Part shown: positions 54,218-64,000 of the stretch, piece after piece
How the letters are laid out: each line of letters begins with the position of its first letter
How positions within the stretch are numbered: the first letter of the stretch is position 1
DNA from: Branchiostoma floridae
Taxonomy: Eukaryota > Chordata > Leptocardii > Amphioxiformes > Branchiostomatidae
Reading direction: 5' to 3'
Assembly (NCBI RefSeq): GCF_000003815.2
Contig: NC_049989.1
Coordinates: forward strand, 16,156,522-16,220,521
DNA: 64,000 nt
The notes under the pieces: model-generated
The model's input: the letters and a program-made list of their open reading frames with translations, nothing else
Told to the model about the DNA's origin: nothing
Database searches by the model: none
Made by a program: the position numbers and the translations under genes

Positions 54218-54487
54218 CAGGGTTGTAGCCAGCACCTTTTCTTCCGTCCTTCGGCAGAATTTTGCAGCTGGGGATGGAAAAAATTTTGCCCATTCCATCC
54301 TCTGTGATGGACAAGAATCCATATGTAAAGATATTTTAAAACTGCCTCCCTTGTGTAATTTTTCACCAAAACAGAAGCCATTGAACAGCTTAGTTAACCA
54401 AGAAAATCTACTCCTCAAAACCTTGGCCACTTGAAAGGATTTAAGATAGAGGGGACGGAAAATGATTTCAGGCTGGCTACAACCCTG
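54218..54487. mobile_element. hAT-like MITE, TSD GGAGCATC
   Basis: CAGGGTTGTAGCCAGC and GCTGGCTACAACCCTG ends; exact GGAGCATC octamers at 54210-54217 and 54488-54495. Same family as 60580-60875. Confidence 0.88.
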
Positions 54488-55345
54488 GGAGCATCTCTCC
54501 GTAGTTTCCAGATGTTAAGGCCTGCTCTGTGCATCTCAACCTGTACTTCGTATTCCCGTGGAAAACTCTTCCATCTGTGCATGTCCTGAGGTTTCCCGGT
54601 CCGTATGCTGGAACCAAATGGCATTCCTCCGTCTAACGGGACAGAGAATAAAGCGACTAAGGGGCATCGGTCCGAGAGCACCAGCCATCTAAGTGGCAGT
54701 TTTACTTTGAAGCATGGCGTAAGTGGCCGTGTATCAAAGCCTAAATCATAGCCACGCTCTGAGGTGCATCAAACTCAAGTTTGTCACCCCGGGGAGAGAA
54801 TCGGTGGCTTTACGCTTGATTGATGGATGCGACGTGGTTGGAGCCTTTGTACGATATTCATAGCTGTCACACGGCCGTCAAACTGGGATGAAATGGCGCC
54901 AGCGCCGCTGACAAGTGCACATATATATCTACAGTCGCCATCAGACTGTGAAATGATAGACTGCACTCCGAGGAAAGTTGATACTGTCCTGCTATGCTAT
55001 TATTACGGACCATTTGCTGTGTGGCTATTGAGTTTTACAGGTAGGCTGTGCTCCTCACGGGAAATTGAACAGTTAGGTTGCTCCGAAGTTTTACTGCGGA
55101 AAAACAGTATAGAAAAGTGGTTCATGTGTTCATTTGCTCAGACCCTTGTTGTGGCACATAGAAAATATGTTTACTTGCTGTTTCTGTAACTGGGTTTCTT
55201 TTCACATTTAGAGTGGCTGTCCACCATATTTTTACAGGGAGGCCAAGGGGTTGCTAGCCTTATCCCCTTTTATGTACTTTAGGCACCTCCTCAGACATGG
55301 GACCCCCACATAGGACCCTCTTCTCAAAGACCCTGCAAGTCCCAT
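54488..55345. other. no recognised gene; low-repeat, GC-moderate DNA
   Basis: Sequence with mixed composition and several overlapping short frames on both strands (54415-54681 minus, 54827-55189 plus) without recognised motifs or paired splice sites. It lacks the repeat families around it, so it may be constrained non-coding DNA. Confidence 0.3.
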
Positions 55346-55349
55346 TCGA

Positions 55350-55445
55350 CTGGTGCCAGGATTAGAACTGGGGTATCCTAGTTACCAACTAATAACTGGA
55401 ACCAGGAGTTCAACTGTGAGCCTGCTACCTGTTGAGCTACAGGGA
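55350..55445 (-). mobile_element. tRNA-derived SINE
   Basis: Minus strand: A box TAGCTCAACAGG (complement of 55428-55439) and B-box-like AGTTCTAATCC (complement of 55359-55369). The block between them matches the plus-strand copy at 12919-13030. Confidence 0.65.
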
Positions 55446-56033
55446 CATCCCTGGAAAAAATAGTAACTGTTATCTAAAGCAATTTAAACAACCAATGCAC
55501 CCAGAGATACTATAGGCATCACCCCCACATAGGTGAGACACACAGATGCACCAAAAATACTTCATTTCCTTGCGGTTGAAGCAAAAATCAGATCTATTGA
55601 TTCATGGCCTTGGTTCTGAATTTATAGCAGTTAGTCTCGACTCTATCACACAGAGCATGTGACAAAATTTTGAAACCTAGAAGTGTACCTCTTGGTTCCA
55701 AGCACAGTTACTTTCAGTCCACCTTTCTTTTTTTTTTGCCCTTGACACATACTGTTTACAAATATCCAGTTTTATGTATAGCTGTTACAAGGATAAGGAT
55801 TCATTTCTACCCATCTGTCTCCTGCTACAATATAGATACCAGTGCAAGCATCATGTGGCTCTTCCCTTCATTACAAAGCACTTTGCATAGAATATTCACT
55901 TTCCCACAAATTGCAGATTTTGTGTTTCGTGTTTCACACAAAAATGTCCTGCCCTGTGCGTGCATAGTCCAAGTAGTGAGCCTTCAAAGGAAGGTAGTCT
56001 CATGACCTTTTTGAAGCTGTAGTGGCAGTCTAC

Positions 56034-56252
56034 TGTGTCTAGAGCACGGTATTGGAAAGTGGAGTCTTACCCTTTCCTTAGACTGTTTTTTTAGTTTTCC
56101 CTCCCCAACCAAAGTCAGATACCCATTTTTACACCTGGGTGGAGTGAGGAAACCTGTGTTAATTGCCTTTCCAAAGGGCACAAGATTGGTAGCATGACAG
56201 GGTTTGAACTCTGGGTCATTTTCCAAAACACTACAGAAATGCCACATGACCC
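56034..56252 (+). mobile_element. SINE-like element
   Basis: GTGTCTAGAGCACGGTATTG, ACCAAAGTCAGATACCC, TTTACACCTGGGTGGAGTGA, CCTTTCCAAAGGGCACAAG and GGGTTTGAACTCTGGG in order. The TGGGTGGAGTGAGGAAA ... AAGGGCACAA block resembles a motif I recall from SINEs in several metazoans. Confidence 0.5.
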
Positions 56253-56310
56253 AACACTAAATCATCTGAATGAGACTCATTATGCAAATTAGAGAAGATT
56301 TCATCAAATA

Positions 56311-56514
56311 CTGTAATGCATTTAAGTTCGCTTGGATTCAATTTCGCGGTAGTGGGAAAAAGGACTTTTTGTGGTGGTTTTAAGTTTGCGGAATAAATTA
56401 TTGTAGTCTCTTACTGCCATGGAAAAATCTTCGCGGTGGTTTTAAGTTCGCAGTGAAGCGGCCACCGAGAAAACCGCGAACATTAAACCACGGCAAAAGT
56501 TTCTGCATTTACAG
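56311..56514. mobile_element. TA-flanked near-palindromic MITE, copy 4
   Basis: CTGTAATGCATTTAAGTTCG to TTTCTGCATTTACAG, TA on both sides; the central TAGTCTCTTACTGCCATGG is shared with copies 1 and 3. Confidence 0.8.
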
Positions 56515-57121
56515 TAGTTTCCTGATCCTTCACCACCTGTGCCCAATTAACATGCCATAAAGGTTTTGAAGGTGCCCTTTCCGGAGAGACCACAGAAGAG
56601 TTACGGACGTTAATCCCTTATCTTCAGTTTGCAAATTACCATGTGCTTTTTCTTTTCCAGACTGCTTGTTCATTCACGTCATGTACAAATGTATAATGGC
56701 TGCCTTTTGACCAACTTTCCAAAGGAAAACTGATTGGTTTTGTTTGCCTACTTGCTGCTTTCTTTCCCTAGCCAATCAAATCGTAGAAAGGCTGATAACG
56801 TCATGATATGTGCATTATATCAGTATATATTTAAAAAAACCTCTTGTGGATGTATTCATGTCCCACCTAGGAAGTTTTCTTGATCTATTCTTATTTTCCC
56901 TTCTCAAACAAATACCTTATATATACAACAGTGCAAACAGGGTATTGCATGTTTGACATACATTTTTTTGTAGTTCTTTCTCGCCTTTGGAAATGTGGCC
57001 TTTCCCGTTTCTAATTTTTAAAAAATCATTCATTTTAAAACCAGCTTGACAAGTAGTTAATGAACAGTGGACTGTATCTCAATTTCCCGACAATGCAAGT
57101 CTTGTGAGTGGGGGCAGCAGT

Positions 57122-57370
57122 GTTTATTGTTTATTGTTTTGTTTATTCAGAAGATCTCCATTAGTGAGTACGATTCAGACAATGCATCACTAGTCTTCCT
57201 GGAGTCATAAGACAAACACGTTACATAAAACAATACATTGAGACTATTTACACCTTAACATCACTTAATCCAAACCTACTACCTAAAGGTTCACTTATAC
57301 CTAAAGCAAATACAACCGCCATACCTTATTCTAAAAATAAAAGGAGTGAGTTGAGAGTGAATTGTACTTT
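57122..57370 (-). mobile_element. LINE 3' UTR fragment
   Basis: On the minus strand the sequence ends CTAATGGAGATCTTCTGAAT followed by an AAACAAAACAATAAAC-type tail. Upstream is GACTCCAGGAAGACTAGTGA. This resembles non-LTR 3' UTRs; no coding part is visible. Confidence 0.45.
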
Positions 57371-57475
57371 TGACCTTCTGGGTCAGAATTAGGTTCCTAA
57401 CCGCTGAACCGGGTTTTCGTACCATCTGTCTGGTGTGGACCTTGTCAACTTTTCCTCATCACGAATTCTCCACAG

Positions 57476-57578
57476 ACGAGACTTCTGGCAGGGCAAGAGT
57501 ACTCGCATGACCTCCAGGTCACCGCACACACTGGTCAGATCAGGAGAGACTCATAATCAGAACCTGGAGGTCACGAAG
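57476..57578 (+). other. exon-like block of unknown gene
   Basis: Acceptor TTCTCCACAG, 103 bp open in one frame (RDFWQGKSTRMTSRSPHTLV, then further polar residues to NLEVTK), donor AAG|GTACGG. Its entry phase fits the candidate first exon at 42089-42165. Family unknown, and it could be fortuitous. Confidence 0.3.
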
Positions 57579-57659
57579 GTACGGACCTCGCGCTCGCACC
57601 TCGTCTTTCAACTGTCCGGTCTAATCTCGACGCATTAATCACCGGCTGGGGGGCAAGAG

Positions 57660-58290
57660 ATTGCTGCAGATTTCACGCCAAGGACGGTAACTTTTCGAGA
57701 TGGGGGTTTGCACTTATGTATCTGAGTCATGAAAGCAGTGAATCATTTCTTGGTTAGTATTTCTTTTAGCAAGGATGACTTGATATGTAGAGGAATTTTT
57801 GTTTTAAGAAATATCTCCAACTTAGAAGATCATTGCAGATTCCACGCAGAAGACAGTAACTTTTCGAGATGGAGGTTTGCACTTATGCATATGAGTCTTG
57901 AAAGCAGGAAACCTTGCCTGTATTTGTTTTGGCAAGGATGATTTGATAGATGCAGAAATTTTTATTTTAGGCAATATCTCCAAGTTAAAAGATCATTGCA
58001 GATTCAACGCTGAGGACGGTAACTTTTAGAGATGCACTGTTGGATCTGAGTCTTGAAAGCGGGGAACCTTGGCTGTATTTGTTTTGGAAAGGATTACATG
58101 ATAAATACAGAAATTTTTATTTTAAGCAATATTGCAAAGTTAGGAGATCATTGCAGATTCAACGCTGAGGACAGTAACTTCTAAAGTTGAGGTATGCACT
58201 TATAAAAATGCATCTTAGTCTTGAAAGAAGAGAACCTGAGCTGTGTTTGTTTTGGCAAGGATGACTTGATAAGAAGAGGAATTTTGAAGA
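57660..58290. repeat. minisatellite, ~160-bp unit, about four copies
   Basis: Copies start near 57660, 57826, 57990 and 58144. The shared unit contains GATCATTGCAGATTCAACGC, GGACGGTAACTTTT, GAGTCTTGAAAG, TTGTTTTGGCAAGGATGA and GAAATTTTTATTTTAAG. Divergence between copies is moderate. Confidence 0.88.
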
Positions 58291-59697
58291 ACTTAAAAGA
58301 ACATAACCATAAGCCTTTGGATGGAAGTGCATCAATCATCGGCCTTTCTTTCATACTCTCACCCTTGGTATCCAGTAAAGTTCAGTACCGTCGTGGGCAC
58401 TGGGACAGTCACTGTAAATTCTGTCTGCCGCACTCAGACTTTATAAAGGCAGCTTAATGAAAAATTTGACCAGCTTCTAATGTATCTGTGAATTATGTGT
58501 ACCTTTGTATGTGCCTTTATAGCCATAAAACACTAGTGTGTCTCCTGTAATGTTATTGATGTCTTCAGAAGGAGAACTTCTGTATGTAAGTATTTCACGA
58601 GGAAAAGTTGAAGACAGAAATTCATCAGAAATGTTTCAGACACAAAACAGTTGATAGAATTCTTTCATGTGCAGACCATCGGTCATCCATCCTTTTGATG
58701 CTACCCCCCGAGGGGATTGTCTGACCTTTTCGGAGAAGCATTTTGGGTCTGGGGTTGTTCATCTCAAATCCTATGTGGGATTTATAGATAGATTGCAGTC
58801 TGCATGACTTTTTATGTCGGGGCTTTCCGACTCCAAGGGAGCCTTTGAAATGATTTGATGTGGAGCCTCGCAGTCTGTGCATCGAATCTATGGATCTAAC
58901 AAAGTTTTTGGGCAATGACTTCTGCAGTGATCTTCTCTACTCCATTTAATGGCAATTTTTTTTCCCTGACAGTGTCTGTGAACTTGTGTAGCAAGAGAAA
59001 CTTGGATACTTAATTCATTCCAGTACAGAAGCTATCATACAAAATGCAGTTAGTTAATAAGTACCTAGTCTTGTGTAACAACTACAATGAACATACAAAC
59101 TACATACAAGCTTTCAGCCTATAACATCAACTCTCATTTTTCCGCCATAATACTGCCCATTAAAAATGTCACAGAGTCCTTCTCAAAATTGTTTTCAACA
59201 CAACATCTGAAGTGTATTACTGATTCTGTTTTGTACAGTTCTTTTTAAAACTTAAAATTACGTATTTTTTCTCATGTGGCAGTATTGTGGCATCCAATAG
59301 AATTCTGAGAGTTGATGTCATACAAATCCATGTTACAGCTATTTACAACCTGTATCAAAAATGACTGGTTTACATGGACACAGTTATTTCTCATACCAAA
59401 GTCTTGTTTTTGGAAGCACAGATACTCTAAAACCATAATCCAGTTGCTGGAGCGTATCATGTGTTACCTTGATGTCTAACCTTCAACAAAGTACAGATAC
59501 TGTACAGGGTATTTTAGCATAATTGATGTCACTTAAAGTTGGCAGAGGAATCGTATTGGCGTTAACAAGGTTGACTTCACATTACCAGTTAGATCAACAC
59601 ATAGATGTGTGTGTATGGGAAGGTTGGGAAGCAGCCAAGTTGTGATATTAACAGAGAAGTGATGCGATACTAGTTTGTCTGCTACATCCTACTGAAC
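58291..59697. other. no recognised gene
   Basis: Low-repeat DNA. A somewhat GC-richer stretch at 58660-58920 with overlapping short frames on the minus strand matches nothing I know and could be a conserved non-coding element. Otherwise nothing. Confidence 0.3.
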
Positions 59698-60030
59698 ACT
59701 AGCCTAGGTACCATCTGGGTAGGTGTTTGCTCCTATGTTTGCTTCTTGCTTACATGTATGTTTCAACTTAACATTCAAATCTTTTGGTGATGACGTCTGT
59801 TAAAAAATGAGCAAATTAAGGAATAGGTTCTAGAGCACTTGTGTTTTGGGACCAATCAGCACCCTCGTCCAAAATTTGGTCGATTCCAGATGTATGAGAT
59901 GTCAAGGTTGAATGACCAGACAGAATGGCAGAGTAGCAACTGCAATATGTATATTGTATAATAAAAGTCGGAGCGAGAAGCGACTGTCTGGATGGTACCA
60001 AACTGCTATCTGGATGGTACCAAGGCTAGT
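59698..60030. mobile_element. CTAGCCT-GGTACCATC family element, copy 2
   Basis: Left ACTAGCCTAGGTACCATCTG and right CTGGATGGTACCAAGGCTAGT are near-complements. The right end carries a short duplication of TCTGGATGGTACCAA. No clear TSD. Confidence 0.65.
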
Positions 60031-60579
60031 ATGGTTGTGCATCTTATATGATCTAGTGTGATTATTCTATAGTTTCCCTGTCCGTCATGTAAAATTGTAT
60101 TCATTTTGTTGTACTTCACGTATTGGAGCACAGGAAGAATAGGTAATAGAAATGTCAGGCTATTGTGGACCCAAATTTTAGTCGAAATGAAGGCTTTAAG
60201 GAACAACTACCAAACTTTCAGCACCATGAACAGTCTCCATCAGGTCATGTAGCTGTACATGTGCCTACTTACCAATTTACACCATCTGCCAATACTTGTC
60301 TTTTTCCATGCCAGACCGTTTTGTCTTTGTTAAAACTGTTTCCCCCCGACTGAATCCAATCAGCGAAATCATTGCGTTAATTTTGGGTGGGAGGACAAGG
60401 TTTGCACAAGGGGTTGAACTCAATTATTCACCCTCCGTCATCGATCCGAAAAACCACGCCAAAAGCCAGTATATGTAAATGTAAATGTGGTTATATTTAT
60501 GGTGCCAACCTTGGGCAAAGCCAATATTTGTCTGGTTCTCATCAAGTGACTTTATGAAAAGTTGTCCTTTAGATTGTAG

Positions 60580-60875
60580 CAGGGTTGTAGCCAGCCTGAA
60601 ATTATTTTCCGTCCCCTTGATTTTTTACTCCCTGGAAAATTTTGAAATTCAGCCCTTCTGAAACACTATTTCCTGCATTTTGAGGTGTAAATTTTGCTGG
60701 TAGACTAAGTTGTTCAACAGCATCTGTTTTGGTGAAAAATTACACATGGGAGACAGTATTATTATATCTTTACATTTTTTGTCAGTCACAGAGGACGGAA
60801 GGGACAATTTTTTTTCCATCCCCAGCTTTAAAATTCCGTCAAAGAATGGAAGGATGGGTGCTGGCTACAACCCTG
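60580..60875. mobile_element. hAT-like MITE, TSD GATTGTAG/C
   Basis: CAGGGTTGTAGCCAGC and its complement at the ends. Flanks GATTGTAG (60572-60579) and GATTGTAC (60876-60883) match at 7 of 8 positions. The interior GGTGAAAAATTACAC and CATCCCCAGC are complementary to 54218-54487 words. Confidence 0.82.
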
Positions 60876-61410
60876 GATTGTACAATGTAGGTGACTTAGA
60901 TTTACAGTTTGTATGTATATGTATTAGTAGTATTACATTTTGTTATTACTTTATCAGTAGTGACCTGTTATACTGCTGTATAGGAATTCAATACCTTGGC
61001 ATGTTACAAGGATCTGGTACAAAAATGTACACTGTGCAATTGGGTACTGAAGAGTTAAAAGGAGATTTAGATGTTAAAGAAAATTGGGAAATAGTACATC
61101 CTTAAAAATATCCTTAACAGCTTCAACCACCATCTCAACACTTCCATAGTACATGTGCTATTGGCACTTCCGGTATATCTATTATGATAAACTTGAAGAA
61201 AATTAATGATATTTTTTTTGTCTAGTCTCTTTGAGAACTATATTCACTATTTTTTTAAGGCATACTCTTTGTTTGGCTGTTTTGTTCAAAAGCGATTTAT
61301 GCACCCAGTATCCAGTACAGTATTATGAGCAAACACTTTTCTTAACACATAAGAGTTTTCTTTTACACAACCAGTTTATCTCACCTCACCTCACATCTTC
61401 CTCAGAGCTT

Positions 61411-61785
61411 CTAACTGGAGTTCTGCTTCTTGCCGCTATACATGTATGTAGCCGATGTAAGTGGCGCTTTTGCAGCAACAACACTATCCCAAACGTGGCT
61501 CAGCTTGTACCCCCCCCCCCTGTCCCGGTTCATAACCGAGGTGGACTTTCTTATCCATTCTGCTTGAAGTTCTTTAATCCAACGGATTCGCCTGTTGTCT
61601 TCTCTGTCTAAAACCCTCCCCCCCCCCCAGTCAATAATGCATTTCTTTCTAGCAACATGGTCTGTGACCGCGGATTTCTTTTCTTCTATCTGTGCCTCTC
61701 TTTTTGGGGATCTAGTGTACTTTGTAGTGATCAAGTTCTTAGCCTCTTTCTTGTGTTCCTCAAGTATAGGTCCTCCCCGTTTCAC
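61411..61785 (-). pseudogene. Penelope-like element C-terminal fragment
   Basis: The minus-strand frame carries LEEHKKEAK, SAVTDHVARKKCIIDW, VLDREDNRRIRWIKELQAEWI and MNRDRGGGYKLSHVWD. This is the order found in the C-terminal (GIY-YIG endonuclease) part of Penelope-like retroelements (family knowledge). The RT domain and the GIY-YIG start are absent, so it is a 3' remnant. C-runs at 61508-61520 and 61618-61628 flank the conserved stretch. Confidence 0.72.
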
Positions 61786-62469
61786 CTAAAAGTGTGTATA
61801 CTTGAGCTTTTTCTTAACCTTCTTTCTAACTGTATATTACCCCATAACCAATAGAGAATTGGTAGGCAAGAGATGACATCCATGTGTTAAGGGGTGACAT
61901 CACAGCACCCATAACTAGAGTACTTCTCATTATACTTTGAACTTCAGCGGAAACCTTCTAGTAGACGTGTAGATTAGAATTTTACTACCTTAAAACGAAA
62001 TTTGAGTCATTCTGAGGCGAAATCCTAACCGTAAACCCAACTGGGAATTGGCATTTCAAACTCATTATACGGACCCCGAGAGAAACCAGGGCTCTACATG
62101 GAATTGGCATTTGAAAACTCATTACAAGGTTCCCAAGAATACTGGGACCCCTGATCCAATGAGGGGTGATAGTCTAAGATAGGGAAGGAAAGAAATCATA
62201 TTATAGGTCAGACATTTAGTGAATTTTCCTCCGGAGGTAGCTGTACTTGATTGGAACTTGTCTTGTAAAGTTTAACTATTGAATTGTATATCCTTCAGGC
62301 TTCAAGGTTGGGGTCCTGAAAGTGATTTCTTGTCAAAATGATATGTAGGGGAAAACTTCAAATTGAAATAAATGAGCAACAAATGAAGAAGTTAGTGTTC
62401 AATCTTGAGATACAGCATATTAGTATAACCTAAATGCCTAAAATTATAAGATAAGAATCTGATAAAGTA

Positions 62470-62682
62470 CTGTAATTTCTGATTTTTTCAGTGTACTTTA
62501 ATTTATGTTCGCGGTTTTCACGGTGATGACTGTAACGTGAACTTGATATCATTACCGATAACAAATAATTCGTCTTGGTGACAATAACAAATAATTTGTT
62601 CACAGTGAACATTTTAGTTCTGAGAACAAATTAAATTTTGGACTGTGGAAGTTTGGCAACGAGAAGACAAAGTGAATTACAG
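62470..62682. mobile_element. TA-flanked near-palindromic MITE, diverged copy
   Basis: CTGTAATTTCTGATTTTTTC to AAGTGAATTACAG, TA on each side. Inner GTTCGCGGTTTTCACGG is a family word. Confidence 0.55.
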
Positions 62683-63055
62683 TATACATAGTGATAGGTA
62701 AACCTAATTTTAAAACCTTGCTATCATACAAGTACAAGTACAAGTAGAAAGGCAACATTCTTGCAAAAATGCAGTACGTTTTGTTTTCATAGCTTCTCTT
62801 CATAGCTTTAATCTAAAGTTCTACAGTTAAAGTCAAAATTTCTTGCAAGCAATACAGCAAAATTTCTGGACACAAATGGCAAAAACATGCTGTATATCTG
62901 TTTACATATTATTCATAGTACCTTTATATTCGTAACCTTATCGACAAAAAAAGTCACGTGCAGGTCAGGCAAACAGGTCGCCGAACTCACCGGCAAGTGC
63001 CTGTCTGCCTGCTCATCTGTCGAATCGACAGGAGAATCCATAGAATCCACATTCG

Positions 63056-63135
63056 TAACCTAGTGCACCAATGCACCCACAAAAAAGTAAACTAGGTGCA
63101 TAGTGCCAATTTTCGGTGCACAAAAGTGCACAACG
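63056..63135. repeat. GTGCACC-rich fragment related to the 4552 MITE
   Basis: Repeated TAGTGCACCAATGCACCCA-type words like those of 4552-4888, without the CAGGGCTCGAA ends. Confidence 0.35.
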
Positions 63136-63844
63136 CATCACTTATTTGGAACCCATGCAAGTAGATCATGCAGAAGGTTGGAGTAAGTCAGACTGTCCAC
63201 ATTTCATTGTGCACTCAAATTGTGCCCTTTCTCCAGGTCAAAGTGAAGTTCACCCCCATTCCGGATGATTTATCGCGCGTGACAGCCTCCTCTTGACTTA
63301 TTGATTCTCCCGATCAATACGAGACAGCGTTCCCTTACAACGTCAGCACGTTGGCTCCCCGCCTGTAATCCTTTCTCCCAGCTTCTATTGTTTAGGATGA
63401 GGAGTCATCTCTGATGCCTTTCAGCCTTGAAATGGACTGACTTCCCTACAAGAGCAGTCTCATACAAAAGGGCCGAGATAACGCGGCATTCGTAGCTCGG
63501 CGCAGAAGAAAGTGGAGCATGTTTTTGTGTGAAACATAGACTAGTGGGAGGTGATGAATGAAGCATGTGCTTTGAACGTAGTTTTTTGGCATCTGGTGCT
63601 ATGCAGATAGATCATTTCATTTCCTGAATTGACGCTACCACTAGTTTATTTGTTTATTCATGAAAGCTCAAATCGGCCTGCTGGCAAACCATGTTTTCCT
63701 GCTTGGTTTTAAGTTCAAGGGGTTTAGTGTTCACTACCTTGTGGGAAATTGAAGTTGACCACAGTTAGATCGCTGCAAAGATGACCCGCTACAATAATGG
63801 TGCCTATACTTGTATTACTTGTGTACAACTTACCAAGAAATTTG

Positions 63845-63873
63845 GACCCTCTATAATAAAATCCTAGCTAAAA
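63845..63873. mobile_element. right end of a CAGGCTTTTAGCTAG hAT-like element
   Basis: TAATAAAATCCTAGCTAAAAGCCTG matches the right end of 48809-50112 and, complemented, the left end of 34362-34711. No left partner was found. Confidence 0.5.
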
Positions 63874-64000
63874 GCCTGGTGAACTGAACTGAAAAGCCTG
63901 GTAGCGTGGTAGAAACTGTAAAGCAGCATGACCGTACCTGCATGACAGTTTTATTGGTCCCACACTTGACACATCGGACAGAAGTCCGCTATTGACGGCC

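Noticed and set aside
63241-63300. Terminal exon reading VKVKFTPIPDDLSRV to a stop
   Set aside because: The acceptor-like TTCTCCAG and short frame are plausible, but with no upstream partner or family match the support is too weak.

Overview
The window looks like a piece of a draft invertebrate chordate genome, most likely an amphioxus (Branchiostoma). It has an intron-rich conserved gene with ordinary GT-AG introns, AT-leaning non-coding DNA, two runs of N, and dense small DNA transposons, CR1-like LINE ends and tRNA-derived SINEs. The species call is an inference from gene structure and remembered repeat types; no search was run. There are no bacterial features. Nearly all long open frames are chance frames in repeats, so little of the window is coding. 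|| The one gene I can assemble is THOC6 (THO complex subunit 6, a WD40-repeat protein of the TREX mRNA-export complex), on the minus strand. It starts at 41846 and runs leftwards through 11 coding exons to 11789. Every exon has consensus splice sites and all ten junctions keep frame: 684 nt, 228 codons, of about 340 expected. The C-terminal third was not found to the left. One weakly similar block lies there on the opposite strand. || The most striking structure is in THOC6 intron 7 (13533-24897): an 11-kb foldback element (13693-24755) flanked by an 8-bp direct repeat. Its long inverted arms are tandem arrays of a ~190-bp unit (about 21 units left, 17 right), and most units carry the palindromic CRE octamer TGACGTCA. 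The right arm was later hit by a MULE-like transposon (19587-21440) and a CR1-like LINE end, the left arm by a LINE 3' end. The palindrome centre is an N gap. || Layout: 1-11.7 kb, no recognised gene, small MITEs and tandem duplications; 11.8-41.9 kb, THOC6 with repeat-filled introns; 41.85-42.2 kb, THOC6 start (YY1-like ATGGCGG context) facing a possible divergent exon; 42.2-64 kb, probably intergenic or long-intron DNA with a second MULE-like element, three hAT-like elements, nested MITEs, a ~160-bp minisatellite, a Penelope-like fragment, and a few exon-like blocks I cannot assign to a gene. || Several repeat families occur in multiple copies with matching target-site duplications, which allows classification from this window alone: TA-flanked near-palindromes, TTA/TAA-flanked Harbinger-like MITEs, 8-bp-flanked hAT-like MITEs, and a 5-bp-flanked family with CAGGGCTCGAA ends.
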